Source of the DNA: CAZUDI01 sp964618975 | GTDB lineage: Bacteria > Desulfobacterota > Desulfomonilia > UBA1062 | Length of the DNA stretch: 64,000 nucleotides | Assembly: GCA_964618975.1 (NCBI GenBank) | Contig: CAZUDI010000004.1 | Location: 76,042-140,041, forward strand | Direction of reading: 5' to 3' | Shown here: piece after piece, positions 1 through 10,731 of the stretch | Layout of the letters: the number at the start of each line of letters is the position of its first letter | Numbering within the stretch: position 1 is the stretch's first letter | Position numbers and translations under genes: made by a program | Notes under the pieces: model-generated | What the model saw: only the letters and a program-made list of their open reading frames with translations | What the model was told of the DNA's origin: nothing | Databases searched by the model: none

Positions 1-2641
1 TGGCCGTCTGGCGTTCGAGCCGCTCCACCTCGGCGGCATACGAGGCCTTGTGCCCCTTCGCCTGGGCCATGCCGCTTTCGATCTGTTCCCTGGTGTGCGT
101 GATCTCCTCGATTTTCAGGGCATCAATCTCCTGTTCCTTCCGTTGGGCTGCCTGCCGCTCGTGCAGGGCCTTGATGCGCTCCCCGGCCGAGGCATGCTCC
201 ACCTTCAGTCCGTGGAGATCGCGCTGCTTCTCCTGCTGCCTGACCTGTTGCCTCTCCAGCACCTCACGCGAGGCGGCCCTGCCGCCCTCGAGGGCGGCAA
301 CCTCGGCCTGCAGCGTCGCGATGGTCTCGTCGAGTTCCCCCTTGTGGGCCCCGAGTGCCGCCAGGTCGGCCTCCACCTTGCCTGCCAGATCACGCCACAT
401 CTGGATATCGTTGGCAAACGAATTGCGTCGGCCCTCCATGCGCTCCAGCCGTCCCTGGATATCACCCTGTCGTGACTGAAGGCCGGTGAGCTCGCGCTCA
501 AGGTTCTGCACCTGCTCCCGGGTTGTCCCAGAGAGCCCCTTCAGCTCGCGCATGTGCTGGGTGGCCTGAACCAGCCCCTCCCGAGTGGCCTGCAGGGCCG
601 CTTCAACCCGGCGCTCTTCCTGCTCGAGGCCTTTTTTTTCGGCCTTGGCCTTCAGGATGTGGGCGTATTTCTCGCTTTCCATCGTGGTTCTGAGCACCCC
701 GGATCTCTCGAGAATCATGCCGTCTCGCGTGACCAGGTCACAGTCCCTCGCCCCGGCCTTCCAAAGGGAGACCGCCCGGGCTAGATCGTCCACGACCACC
801 ATGTCGCAGGTCAGAAACGCCATCACGTCCGCATACTCATGCCGTGTCTCGATGAAATCGCTTAAGGGACCCAGGACCCCTTCCCCCTCAGGCGCTCGGC
901 GGCCATGGTACTCGGTGTGAGGACGGCGGGGAACATAGCCCGGGCTGCCCCCGTCAAGACTTGGCAGACGGAGCACCTCCTCATGGTCCTCGATGAGGAC
1001 ATAATCCAGGACGTCACCCAGTGAGCGCCCCACGGTCACTTCGAAGCCGGCCTTGACCATGATCCCGTCGGTGATGCGCCGGTGCCCGTTGAGGTGGGGC
1101 ACCGGGTTACGGGCCTGCGCCTGGGGCGGATTAATGATCCGCTCTAGCATGGAGATCTTGGCCTTGAGCTCAGCGAGGGTCTTTTCGAGCCGGACATGGG
1201 TCTGTGACTCCCCGTCGATAAGGACCTGCAGCTCCTCCCGTTCTCTCGTGATCCGTTCGAGACAATAACGCTGGTCGCGTAAGGCCTCCTGCTTGACCTC
1301 CAGCTCAAGAGTGAGGTTCAAGGCTTCGCTCTTGAGTCGGGCCTGCTCCTCGCACAGGGCATCGAGTTCCTGTTGCCTCTTGGCGGTATTGAGATGCACC
1401 TCCTGGAGCCGCTTTTTCAGGGAGTCCATGCGCTGGTCGCCCGCCCGCGCCTGCCCGATGGCATCGAACAGCGCCCCCCGGGTGCGGTCGTAGGTCGCTT
1501 CCTGGGTGGCGAGCTCCTGCCTGAGCGCGGCCAGACGTTCCTCGTGCCCTTTTAGCTCCGTCTCGCCTTGAACAATCTTCTGCTCGAGTGCCGTCTGGGC
1601 TTGCTGCTGTTCCTCCAGCTGCGCTCCCGACTGTGACAGCGAGCGCCGGGCCTGTTCCCTGCGGCTGGAGAGCATCTCGAGTGTGGCGCTGATGTCTTGC
1701 AGGCGCTTGCTGTTGATTTCGAGGTCATTGGTGGCCAGTTCCAAGCGGGAGCGGGTGGCGCTCAGGGCCTGGGTGAGCCCCTCCATGGCCTGCCGGATCT
1801 CGGTTAGCCGGGCCTGGGCCTTTTGCCCCTCCTCGCTTAGCGCCTGCCTTCGTTGTTCGGCCTCGGAGATCCGCCGGGTGATGTCCATAAGTTCCCCGGT
1901 AAGCGCATCTCTGAGCTGCCGGATCCCACACAGCTCGAAGGCCCACAGCTCCCTGGTACGATCATTGATCTCACGGCGCAGCACCTGGTAGCGTTTGGCC
2001 TTGCCCGCCTGGGTGCGAAGGGAGCTGCGCTGCCGATCCACCTCGCCGAGGAGATCCTGGATACGTTCGAAGTTACGGGACGTGGCCTCGAGCCTCCGCA
2101 TGGCCTCATGGCGCTTGACCCTGAACTTCCCCACCTCGGCCACCTCTTCGATCACATAGCGGAGATCCTCGGGTTTGGACTGAATGATATCCTTGACCCG
2201 GCCCTGCTCGATGATGGCATATCCTAGACGGTCCAGGCCCGTATCCAGAAAGAGCTCGCTGATGTCCTTGAGGCGGCACCTGACGTCATTGATGGTGTAG
2301 AGGCTCTCCCCGGTCCTGAAGAGGCGCCGTGATATGGAAACCTGATCAAACCCGTCCAGGCTGGCGGGGAAGTATCCGTTGTCGCGCACAAAATCAAGGG
2401 TGACCATGGCCATCCCTCCGGGAGGGGTGTCTTGGGTTCCCGAAAAGATGACATCGCTCATGGCGCCGGCCCTCAGGGACCGGGCCGACTGTTCCCCGAT
2501 GGCCCATCTGATGGCGTCTACCACGTTGCTCTTGCCGCACCCGTTGGGCCCGGCAATACAGGTCACGGCGCCCGGAAACGAGAGCACGGTCTTCTTGGCA
2601 ATGGACTTGAAACCCCTGATCTCCACCCTGTGCAATTTCAC
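1..2641 (-). CDS. smc: Chromosome partition protein SMC (5' part; C-terminus beyond the window)
   Basis: About 880 residues are visible, open to the left window edge, so the C-terminal coiled coil and ABC signature half are missing. The GTG start at 2641 gives the expected SMC beginning (MKLHRVEIRGFKS). A Walker A motif GPNGCGKS lies at residues 31-38. A long charged, Gln/Glu/Arg-rich coiled coil follows, then a globular hinge at roughly residues 520-650, then the start of the returning coiled coil. SMC is the ATPase that organises and helps segregate the chromosome together with ScpA/ScpB. The parABS locus 26 kb away is its usual loading partner. No scp gene is visible here. The gene is divergent from yggT. 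Confidence 0.95.
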   Translation of the reverse strand, partial: MKLHRVEIRGFKSIAKKTVLSFPGAVTCIAGPNGCGKSNVVDAIRWAIGEQSARSLRAGAMSDVIFSGTQDTPPGGMAMVTLDFVRDNGYFPASLDGFDQVSISRRLFRTGESLYTINDVRCRLKDISELFLDTGLDRLGYAIIEQGRVKDIIQSKPEDLRYVIEEVAEVGKFRVKRHEAMRRLEATSRNFERIQDLLGEVDRQRSSLRTQAGKAKRYQVLRREINDRTRELWAFELCGIRQLRDALTGELMDITRRISEAEQRRQALSEEGQKAQARLTEIRQAMEGLTQALSATRSRLELATNDLEINSKRLQDISATLEMLSSRREQARRSLSQSGAQLEEQQQAQTALEQKIVQGETELKGHEERLAALRQELATQEATYDRTRGALFDAIGQARAGDQRMDSLKKRLQEVHLNTAKRQQELDALCEEQARLKSEALNLTLELEVKQEALRDQRYCLERITREREELQVLIDGESQTHVRLEKTLAELKAKISMLERIINPPQAQARNPVPHLNGHRRITDGIMVKAGFEVTVGRSLGDVLDYVLIEDHEEVLRLPSLDGGSPGYVPRRPHTEYHGRRAPEGEGVLGPLSDFIETRHEYADVMAFLTCDMVVVDDLARAVSLWKAGARDCDLVTRDGMILERSGVLRTTMESEKYAHILKAKAEKKGLEQEERRVEAALQATREGLVQATQHMRELKGLSGTTREQVQNLERELTGLQSRQGDIQGRLERMEGRRNSFANDIQMWRDLAGKVEADLAALGAHKGELDETIATLQAEVAALEGGRAASREVLERQQVRQQEKQRDLHGLKVEHASAGERIKALHERQAAQRKEQEIDALKIEEITHTREQIESGMAQAKGHKASYAAEVERLERQTA

Positions 2642-2809
2642 ACCTAAGGTGTTTAGCAGAGCTCGTGGATTCAGGCAATACGGTTGATCCCCCTCGGGCG
2701 ATAGATCCTCTCCTGGAAAGGATTCACCCCTGCACGCTGCATAATCCCCCTTGCAATCGGTCCGTGAAATCCGCAATATAGTCATAACGATCAATCGGAG
2801 GGAGTCCGC

Positions 2810-3400
2810 GTGACGAATAGTCTGACGCTCATCGGCCAAGGCCTGCATATCCTGCTCACCATCTACCTGTGGATCGTGATCGTCGGTGCCTTGATCTCCT
2901 GGGTCAATCCCAATCCCTACAATCCCATCGTGCGCACCTTGAGGCGCCTGACCGAACCCGCCTTCACCTGGTGCCGGCAAGTACTGCCCCTGCGCTTCGG
3001 GGGGATCGACTTCTCGCCCGTGCTCGTGATCGCGGGTGTGGTCTTCCTGGATGTGGCCCTGGTGGGCTCCCTGGTGGAGTCAGGCCACGTACTGGCCAAC
3101 ATCCTGCTGGGTCTGGCCCAGGTCGTGCATATCTTCCTCACCCTCTACCTGTGGATCGTGGTCATCGCGGCCATCATTTCCTGGGTGAGTCCCGATCCTT
3201 ACAACCCTATCGTGCGCCTCTTCCTCGCCGCCACCGAGCCGGTATTCGCCTGGCTGAGGCGCAGGGTTCCCCTGCAGCTCGGGGGGATCGACTTCTCGCC
3301 CGTGCTGGTCATCGCCGCCATCGTCCTGCTGGATACCGTCATAACGCGCGCCCTGATGACGACGGCGTTGTCCATGAAGATGCAAGGAGGTCTTTTCTGA
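2810..3400 (+). CDS. YggT-family integral membrane protein with two tandem YGGT repeats
   Basis: The 196-residue hydrophobic protein consists of two similar halves, about residues 5-95 and 100-190. Each carries the pattern LYLWIV-x-ISWV-NP/DPYNPIVR, then a Pro-rich turn and a GGIDFSPVLVIA segment, giving four predicted membrane segments. The GTG start at 2810 follows a good ribosome site (GGAGGG, 2797-2802). The stop overlaps the divIVA start by one base (TGATG). YggT proteins are membrane proteins of poorly defined function, often beside division genes. The pairing with divIVA and yggU supports a division or envelope role by context only. Confidence 0.9.
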   Translation: MTNSLTLIGQGLHILLTIYLWIVIVGALISWVNPNPYNPIVRTLRRLTEPAFTWCRQVLPLRFGGIDFSPVLVIAGVVFLDVALVGSLVESGHVLANILLGLAQVVHIFLTLYLWIVVIAAIISWVSPDPYNPIVRLFLAATEPVFAWLRRRVPLQLGGIDFSPVLVIAAIVLLDTVITRALMTTALSMKMQGGLF

Positions 3401-3963
3401 TGTTTGTGACACCGGAAATGATTCGGGAACAGCGCTTCAAGGTGAAGCTCTCGGGCTTCGACAAAGACGAGGTCATCCACTTTCTGATGGAGCTTGCCAA
3501 CGATCTCGAGACCCTCATCGAAGACAACGCCGCCCTCAAGGACGAGGTGCAGTCCCTGCGCTCCAAGCAGACCGACTTGGAAGAGCTTTTTCTCTCCGCC
3601 AAAAAATTTTCGGACGAAAAGCTCGATCATGCCCGCGGCGAGGCACGCCGGATCATGGCCGAGGCCGAACACAAGGCGCAGGAGCTTCTCGAGGCGGCCA
3701 AGCTGCGCATCTCCCAGGCCGAGCACAAGGCCCGGGAGCTCCAGGAAGCCGCCCAGAACGCCGCCGTGGAGCTAAAGGATGCCGCCGCACTCCAGACCCG
3801 GGAGATCCTCTCCGAGGTGGAAAAGAGCAAGGCTACCCTCGAACGCGAGGTTGTCGAGCTCAGAACCAGGAAAAAGTCCCTTTTCTCTGAGCTTACGGCG
3901 GTGATCGAATCCCAGCGCTCCTGGATCAGGCAGATGTCGGATGTGGATTCGGGCCAAGAATGA
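3400..3963 (+). CDS. divIVA: DivIVA-domain coiled-coil protein
   Basis: The 187-residue protein starts at the ATG overlapping the yggT stop, 9 bases after AAGGAGG. The N-terminal 60 residues match DivIVA: a start like MFVTPEMIREQRFKVKLSGF, then DKDEVIHFL and a long coiled coil. The middle (about residues 85-130) holds repeated EARRIMAEAEHKAQELLEAA-like Ala/Glu/Lys heptads. DivIVA proteins bind curved membrane and recruit division or pole factors; in deltaproteobacteria the exact client is not known. The 3' end overlaps yggU by 23 bases, so the three genes are probably co-transcribed. Confidence 0.88.
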   Translation: MFVTPEMIREQRFKVKLSGFDKDEVIHFLMELANDLETLIEDNAALKDEVQSLRSKQTDLEELFLSAKKFSDEKLDHARGEARRIMAEAEHKAQELLEAAKLRISQAEHKARELQEAAQNAAVELKDAAALQTREILSEVEKSKATLEREVVELRTRKKSLFSELTAVIESQRSWIRQMSDVDSGQE

Positions 3964-4225
3964 TCTCACCCTGATTACCTGCCGCGTCTATCCCAACGCC
4001 AGACAGGACGCCCTGGAAGAAATCCGCGACGAGCACCTGGTCGTACGCCTTAATTCACCCCCCATCGAGGGCCGCGCCAACAAGGCCCTGATCGCGCTGC
4101 TCGCAAAGCGCCTGGGGCTTGCCAAATCGCGCTGTACCATCGTTCAGGGACACAAGCAGCGGATCAAGGTGGTCGGTGTGTCAGGAATGACACCCGAGGA
4201 GGTTCGAAAGACTTTAATGGCCTGA
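3941..4225 (+). CDS. yggU: YggU / DUF167 family protein (UPF0235)
   Basis: This is a 94-residue small alpha/beta protein. The C-terminal part has the family signature: LNSPPIEGRANKALI, then a KSRCTIVQGHKQRIK stretch. It starts inside the last codons of divIVA. Function is unknown, although the family is widespread and often follows yggT. Nothing in the sequence suggests a catalytic site. Confidence 0.88.
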   Translation: MWIRAKNDLTLITCRVYPNARQDALEEIRDEHLVVRLNSPPIEGRANKALIALLAKRLGLAKSRCTIVQGHKQRIKVVGVSGMTPEEVRKTLMA

Positions 4226-4230
4226 GGGTC

Positions 4231-4294
4231 GCATTCCCCAAGGCTTGCAGCGGAAAGCCGGGTCCTTGGGCTTGCCCGGGGTTCCTATCCCTGA
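4231..4294 (+). repeat. Dispersed intergenic repeat, copy A
   Basis: The sequence has the order ATTCCCC, a short GC hairpin region ending GCAGCGG, then TCCTTGGGCTTGCCCGGGGTTC. The same order of blocks recurs at 55452, 58728 and 59714. This copy fills almost all of the space between the convergent yggU and CBS genes. The block GGGCTTGCCC can itself fold. Confidence 0.6.
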
Positions 4295-4298
4295 CGGG

Positions 4299-4898
4299 TC
4301 ATTCAATAACATTCACACCGCGATACCCCAGGTTTTTGAGTTCCCGGGCCACGCCGGCCGGATCGCCCCCCGAGATCCTGAAGTGGTGGATCGTATCATC
4401 CTCGTTGATCGACATCCCTACGCTGATGACGTAGCCTCCCTGCTCCTCGATGAGAGACACCACCTCATCAAAGGACCCGTGCACGTTCTTGAGAACTACA
4501 TCGATCCTGGCCCCGGCCTTGAGCACACCCATGATCTCAATGAAGGCCCGCAGGATATCCTTGACCGTGATAATGCCCACCACCCTACCGTCATCGATGA
4601 CCGGCAGGCAGCCGACGTTTTCCGTATAAATGATGCGGGCCGCGTTCTCCAGCGAGGTTTCGGGACTGATAGTGAAAGGGTTCTGAATCATGAGCTCTCG
4701 CACCTTGAGGCTCTCCAGCATAGAGGCGAGTACGGCCTGCTTCAGTTCGCTCGAGGTCACCAGCCCGATACAGGCGCCGCCCGTGACCACGGGAAGATGC
4801 CGTACATCGTTCTTCTTCATCACCGTGAGCGCCTCCCTGACCCCCGCCTCGGGCCCGATGGTGACGACCTCCGTTGTCATCCAGTTCGCTACCTTCAT
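4299..4898 (-). CDS. CBS-domain pair protein (AcuB-like)
   Basis: The 199-residue protein begins MKVANWMTTEVVTIGPE, a typical first CBS motif. A second CBS unit spans about residues 65-120 (MIQNPFTISPETSLENAARI, then DGRVVGIITVKDIL). The C-terminal 70 residues look like an ACT-type ligand domain (ending GYRGVNVIE). Such proteins usually sense adenine nucleotides or similar ligands; no target is evident. It is the last gene of a minus-strand series, about 60 bases after the nucleotidyltransferase gene. Confidence 0.82.
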   Translation of the reverse strand: MKVANWMTTEVVTIGPEAGVREALTVMKKNDVRHLPVVTGGACIGLVTSSELKQAVLASMLESLKVRELMIQNPFTISPETSLENAARIIYTENVGCLPVIDDGRVVGIITVKDILRAFIEIMGVLKAGARIDVVLKNVHGSFDEVVSLIEEQGGYVISVGMSINEDDTIHHFRISGGDPAGVARELKNLGYRGVNVIE

Positions 4899-4957
4899 GG
4901 AGAGTACTTATACCAGATAATCCCCCCCGGTGAAACGCCTGAATCGCGGCGGGGCGT

Positions 4958-6286
4958 TCACCACCCTTCCTGTCCGTCACGCTGGGCCAGCAGATACGCC
5001 AGGGCCTGCTCCGTTGTGTGCACCACACCCGCGGCCCGCGCTTCCTCCACCCTTTCCAGGCAGTCCCCCAGCCGAGGCCCCGCCTCCAGACCCAGGGCCT
5101 CCATGAGGGAGGCCCCCTTCAGCAGGGGGGTCTCTTTATGTGGCAGATAGATGGAGCGATAGTATTCCCAGATCCCTCGTATGTCCGCCTCCCTGTGCCC
5201 CCGAGCAACGCGGTCGCCCCGAAAGGCGGCGCCTGATAGAAGGAGCGCCTCGGGCACAGAGCCCTCGATCGTCCGCAGGAGGCGATGCCGTCCCAGGTCT
5301 CCCGGAGCGTCCCCCCCAAGCGCCGCCTCAACCAAACCCTGGCTGTTAGCCAGGGCGCGAACCAGGGCGATACTCCGGGCGGAGAATCTGAGCGCCTGCA
5401 TACATACGGAGGCCGCCTCCGCGGCCATTCCCCCGGCGATCCCCAGGAAAAAGGCCCCCATACGCAAGGCAGCGGCCCGTGAGAACCCGACCTGAAGCTC
5501 CTCGGCCAGATAGCCCCCCAGGCCGGGCAGGATCGACTCCGCCCCCGGCAGGAGGTCATCGATCCCTTCGGCCAATGCTATCCCCTGCAGCCAGGTAATG
5601 GCCCCTCCCTGAGGCAGCCCCTCCCCGCGGCCGAAGACGCTCGCCAGCAGTCCGGCCTCGTCCATCAGACCGAAGATCCCGGAGCCGCCCGGGAGGTTCA
5701 GCGCAGAGGCCAGTTCCTGTTGAATCCGCTCCGGGGCCACAGCCTCCAGGCAATAATCCCCGCACCTGAGCAGGGTGCGGGTGTGCGCCTCAAGCTCGAA
5801 GGAGAGCATCAGGGCAAAGCGCAGGCTCCTCAGGGACCGCAAAGGATCGTCGGCCAGCGTCCCCTCCCCGACGAGCCGGATCACCCGGTCTCTCAGATCC
5901 CGCATTCCGTTCAGCGGATCGATGCAGGTGCCCTCTTGCAGGTCGAACGCCATGGCGTTGATGGTCAGATCCCTCAGGTGCAGATCGTCCTCGATGCCGC
6001 CCCCCCTTGCCTGCGCGATGTCGATTGTCAGGTGCGCCTCCCGCGTGGCGAGGCGCACCACACCTCGCGCGCGGTCCAGCCAGAAGGCCTTCCACGCAAG
6101 GCGCTTGGCGAGGCGCTCAGCCAGCGGCCACACCTCGTCCAGGGTGACGATATCGATGTCCACAGGTTCACGGTCCAAAAGCAGATCGCGTACAAACCCG
6201 CCCACCAGGAAGGCCGACGGCGGCAGCAGGTCCCGGATACATCCGAGGACCGGATTACTTGAGACGGCTCTCCACAGATCGGGCAT
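4958..6286 (-). CDS. tRNA nucleotidyltransferase / poly(A) polymerase family protein (class II)
   Basis: With the start at 6286 the protein is 442 residues; an in-frame start at 6313 would add nine. The N-terminal class II nucleotidyltransferase head carries GGFVRDLLL and the metal-binding DID (VDIDIV). Downstream are RDLTINAMAFD and the DDPLRSLRSLRFA motif of the CCA-adding/PAP family. The tail is a helical domain with no HD phosphohydrolase motif. It could be a CCA-adding enzyme, an A-adding enzyme or a poly(A) polymerase, and sequence alone does not decide. It starts inside the 3' end of hisD, implying coupling. Confidence 0.83.
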   Translation of the reverse strand: MPDLWRAVSSNPVLGCIRDLLPPSAFLVGGFVRDLLLDREPVDIDIVTLDEVWPLAERLAKRLAWKAFWLDRARGVVRLATREAHLTIDIAQARGGGIEDDLHLRDLTINAMAFDLQEGTCIDPLNGMRDLRDRVIRLVGEGTLADDPLRSLRSLRFALMLSFELEAHTRTLLRCGDYCLEAVAPERIQQELASALNLPGGSGIFGLMDEAGLLASVFGRGEGLPQGGAITWLQGIALAEGIDDLLPGAESILPGLGGYLAEELQVGFSRAAALRMGAFFLGIAGGMAAEAASVCMQALRFSARSIALVRALANSQGLVEAALGGDAPGDLGRHRLLRTIEGSVPEALLLSGAAFRGDRVARGHREADIRGIWEYYRSIYLPHKETPLLKGASLMEALGLEAGPRLGDCLERVEEARAAGVVHTTEQALAYLLAQRDGQEGW

Positions 6287-7544
6287 GGGCCTCCAGTTCC
6301 TCGGCGCGGGCAATGCGGGCCGCCAGCGGCCCCAGGCGCGAGATGGCCGCCTGTGAACAGGCGATGATGGAGGAACGCTTCACGAAATCATGCACCCCCA
6401 GGGGCGAGGAAAAGCGCGCCGTGGATCCTGTGGGCAGGGTGTGGTTCGGCCCGGCGATATAATCCCCCAAGGCCTCCGGGCTGTGGTGGCCGAGGAAGAT
6501 GGCCCCGGCGTTGCGGATGAGGCCGAGATAATCCCAGGCATTGTCCACCATGAGCTCCAGGTGCTCCGGGGCCACGCGGTTGGCGATGGAAAGCGCCTCG
6601 TCCACGTCGCGCGTGATCACGCACACCCCATGCTGCGCCAGGGCCGCGGCGATGACCTCGCGGCGGTCGAGCCTTTGCAGCTCCTGCTCCAGCTGCACCC
6701 TCACGGCCTGGGCAAGCTCCACTGAGGGCGTCAGGAGCATGGCCGAGGCCCGGGGATCGTGCTCGGCCTGCGAGAGCAGGTCGGCCGCCACCATGCCGGG
6801 GCGAGCCCTGGCATCGGCGATCACGAGGATCTCGGAGGGACCCGCAAAGGCATCGATTCCGATGGTCCCCTGCAGGATCCGCTTGGCGTGTGCCACGTAG
6901 ATATTGCCCGGACCCACCACCTTGTCCACCTTGGGCACGCTTTCCGTGCCATAGGCCAGGGCCGCTATCGCCTGGGCCCCGCCGATACGGTACAGACGCT
7001 CGACCCCGGCGATGTGTGCCGCGGCCAGCAGGGCATCCTTCACCTCCCCGCCGGGGGTGGGGGTCACGACCACGATATCCTGCACCCCGGCCAGACGGGC
7101 CGGGATCACGTTCATAAGCACGGTGGAGGGGAAGGCGTTCCGGCCCCCGGGGACATAGACGCCCACGCGTTCGATGGGGCTCACCTTCTGGCCGAGGATC
7201 ATGCCCTCGTCCGTGGTGGTGATCCACGACGTCTCGAGCTCGTGCCGGTGGAAGTCTTCGATCCTTTGGGCCGCCACCTGGAGGGCCTCCAAGAGGTGAG
7301 CGCTCACGCGCGCGGGGGCCTGCGCAATCTGTTCCGCGTTGATCACGAGACCCTCTGCGGCCGGATCGAAGTGGTCGAATTCGCGGGTATAGGCCATCAG
7401 GGCCGCATCCCCCTGGCCGCGAACCGCCGCGATGATCTCCCTGACCCGCGCATCCACCGCCTCCGGCAGGTCCTGCGCGCGCTCCAGGATACGACCCAGC
7501 GCCTCCTCCCAACCCGCATCCCGGGTACAGATCGTCTCCATCAT
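6255..7544 (-). CDS. hisD: Histidinol dehydrogenase
   Basis: This 429-residue protein would catalyse the last two oxidations of histidine synthesis (histidinol to histidine, NAD-dependent, zinc enzyme). Diagnostic stretches are GPGNIYVAHAKR, GPSEILVIAD, the zinc-ligand region SQAEHDP, VAPEHLEL and AGPNHTLPTG. Two adjacent ATG codons occur at 7544 and 7541; the first overlaps the murA stop by four bases (ATGA). No other his gene is visible, so hisD stands apart from a his operon, beside murA and prmC as in many deltaproteobacteria. Confidence 0.96.
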   Translation of the reverse strand: MMETICTRDAGWEEALGRILERAQDLPEAVDARVREIIAAVRGQGDAALMAYTREFDHFDPAAEGLVINAEQIAQAPARVSAHLLEALQVAAQRIEDFHRHELETSWITTTDEGMILGQKVSPIERVGVYVPGGRNAFPSTVLMNVIPARLAGVQDIVVVTPTPGGEVKDALLAAAHIAGVERLYRIGGAQAIAALAYGTESVPKVDKVVGPGNIYVAHAKRILQGTIGIDAFAGPSEILVIADARARPGMVAADLLSQAEHDPRASAMLLTPSVELAQAVRVQLEQELQRLDRREVIAAALAQHGVCVITRDVDEALSIANRVAPEHLELMVDNAWDYLGLIRNAGAIFLGHHSPEALGDYIAGPNHTLPTGSTARFSSPLGVHDFVKRSSIIACSQAAISRLGPLAARIARAEELEAHARSVESRLK

Positions 7545-8806
7545 AATCCGCCCTTTCTCCTTTCCACCAGAGCCCCGGCCTTGATCAGCTTGCGGTCCAG
7601 GGCCTCGTAGCCCCGGTCCAGATGGTAGATCCGCCGTATCTCCGTGACGCCGGCGGCATTGAGTCCGGCCAAAACCAGGCTGGCTGAGGCTCTTAGGTCG
7701 GTGGCCATGACCGAAGCCCCTTCAAAGCGCTCGATCCCACGCACGATCACGGTACGGCCCTTTTCCTCCAGTTGCGCCCCCATACGCATCATCTCCGGCA
7801 CGTGCATGAAGCGGTTTTCGAAGATATTTTCGGTGATGCTGGAAACCCCGCTCGCGATGCAGGCCAGGGCCATGATCTGCGCCTGCATGTCGGTCGGAAA
7901 GCCAGGGTAGGGCAGGGTGTTCACCTCCACGGGCCTGAGGTCGACCCGTCCGTCCACATGCAGACTCCCGCCCTCCAGCTCGCGCATGATCACCCCCATC
8001 TCGCTGAGCTTTTCCATGACGGCGACGATGTGCTCCGGAACGACGCCCCTGAGCGTCAGCTCCCCCTGAGTGATGGCGGCTGCTACGATCAGGGTGCCCG
8101 CCTCGATGCGGTCCGGGATCACCGCATAATCCACCCCCTTCAGGGAGGACACCCCTTCGATGATGACCGTACTCTCACCGGCACCCTCGATATGGGCCCC
8201 CATTCTATTCAACACCTTTGCCAGATCCGCGATCTCGGGCTCCTTGGCCGCACCCTCAATCGTGGTGGTGCCCCGGGCCAGGGTGGCCGCCATCATGATG
8301 TTTTCGGTCCCGCCCACCGTGGGGGTGTCGAACACGATGCGCGTACCCTCCAATCCCTCGGTATGCGCCACGACATCCCCGTGGGAGAGCTCGATTTCGG
8401 CCCCCATCTTGGCCAGGGCCTTCAGATGCATATCGATAGGCCGCACCCCGATGGCACACCCTCCGGGCAGGGAGACCGAGGCTCGTTTGAAGCGGGCCAG
8501 CAAAGGTCCCAGGACCAGGATAGAGGCCCGCATGCTCTTGACCAGCTCATACGGTGCCGCAAAACAGTTAATGGAGGTCGGGTCGATCACGACCGTGTTG
8601 TCTTCCTCTCGGTGGGAGGTCAGACCGAGGGTGGCAAGCACATCGAGGATGGTGGCAATATCGCGCAGATCGGGTATATTGTGGTAACAGCACGGACTCT
8701 CCGCCAGGATCGAGGAACACAGGATAGGCAGGGCCGCATTCTTGGCCCCGGAAACACACACCTCTCCCTGCAGCGGCCGGCCGCCCCTTATCACGAAGTT
8801 ATCCAT
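7541..8806 (-). CDS. murA: UDP-N-acetylglucosamine 1-carboxyvinyltransferase MurA
   Basis: The 421-residue protein covers the full length of MurA, which transfers enolpyruvate from PEP to UDP-GlcNAc in the first committed step of peptidoglycan synthesis. The N-terminus has GAKNAALPIL. The loop PGGCAIGVRPIDMH retains the catalytic cysteine, so the enzyme should be fosfomycin-sensitive in principle. It overlaps prmC by eight bases and hisD by four. Confidence 0.96.
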   Translation of the reverse strand: MDNFVIRGGRPLQGEVCVSGAKNAALPILCSSILAESPCCYHNIPDLRDIATILDVLATLGLTSHREEDNTVVIDPTSINCFAAPYELVKSMRASILVLGPLLARFKRASVSLPGGCAIGVRPIDMHLKALAKMGAEIELSHGDVVAHTEGLEGTRIVFDTPTVGGTENIMMAATLARGTTTIEGAAKEPEIADLAKVLNRMGAHIEGAGESTVIIEGVSSLKGVDYAVIPDRIEAGTLIVAAAITQGELTLRGVVPEHIVAVMEKLSEMGVIMRELEGGSLHVDGRVDLRPVEVNTLPYPGFPTDMQAQIMALACIASGVSSITENIFENRFMHVPEMMRMGAQLEEKGRTVIVRGIERFEGASVMATDLRASASLVLAGLNAAGVTEIRRIYHLDRGYEALDRKLIKAGALVERRKGGL

Positions 8807-9650
8807 GCGTCCTTCCCATCACAACCACCCGGGGCTTCCCGGCCAGATCCTTGATCCATGTGCGTATCTCCAAGGCACCCGTTGCCGCCACCAGTCGCTC
8901 GATCGCAGGGGTCTGATCATATCCCACTTCCATCACCAGAACCCCCTCCGCCTGCAGTCGGGCGGGCAGTTCCCCGAGCACCCGTTGTATTATATCCAGT
9001 CCGTCTTCGCCACCGAAAAGGGCCCCATGCGGCTCGTAGAGCACTACATCCGGATCCAGAAGCGCCGCCTCGTCCTCGGCCACATACGGGGGATTCATCA
9101 CGATCAGCGCAAAATCACCCCTTAAGGCCCTGAGCCCGTCAGAGGCCAGCAGGTCAAGGCGCGGGGCCACCCCGTGGCGACGGGCGTTCTCGCGCGCCAC
9201 CCCCAATGCACCCCGGCTGACATCATTGGCTACCGCGCGCAGATCGGGGCGTTCGGCCAGGATAGAGATGATGACCGCCCCCGAACCCACCCCGATCTCC
9301 AGGATGGTCGCTCCGTGCGGAGCCAGGGTGCAGGCCTGCTCCACGAGCAGTTCGCTCTCGGGCCGGGGGATGAGCACGTCGCGCGTGACAGAAAAATCCC
9401 GCCCGTAGAACTCCTTGGTCCCCAGGATGTAGGCCACGGGCTCCAGGGCCGCCCTGCGTCTGATCAGCTGGCGGTAGGCGGCGAGTTCATCCGGGCTCAG
9501 GGGTCGGTCCATATCCAGGTACAGATCCAGCCGTCGGAACCCCATCGCGTGGCAGAGCAGCAATTCCGCATCGAGACGCGCGGTGGGCGACCCCTTTTCT
9601 CTCAGATATCCCTGGGACCAGGCGATCAGTGACCTGATGGTCCAGGTCAC
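8799..9650 (-). CDS. prmC: Peptide chain release factor N5-glutamine methyltransferase PrmC
   Basis: This 283-residue protein has an N-terminal helical domain followed by a SAM-dependent methyltransferase fold. The SAM motif is ILEIGVGSGAV and the catalytic motif is NPPY (VMNPPYVAEDE). PrmC methylates the glutamine of the GGQ motif in release factors. Its substrate gene prfA lies three bases upstream, so the pair is surely co-expressed. Confidence 0.95.
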   Translation of the reverse strand: MTWTIRSLIAWSQGYLREKGSPTARLDAELLLCHAMGFRRLDLYLDMDRPLSPDELAAYRQLIRRRAALEPVAYILGTKEFYGRDFSVTRDVLIPRPESELLVEQACTLAPHGATILEIGVGSGAVIISILAERPDLRAVANDVSRGALGVARENARRHGVAPRLDLLASDGLRALRGDFALIVMNPPYVAEDEAALLDPDVVLYEPHGALFGGEDGLDIIQRVLGELPARLQAEGVLVMEVGYDQTPAIERLVAATGALEIRTWIKDLAGKPRVVVMGRTHG

Positions 9651-9653
9651 TGA

Positions 9654-10721
<1,068 letters not shown>

Positions 10722-10731
10722 AGCTATAGGC

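Noticed and set aside
2869..3399. Long plus-strand frame running from inside yggT into divIVA
   Set aside because: The upstream part is an out-of-frame reading of yggT with Arg/Pro-rich composition; the DivIVA family start is at 3400.
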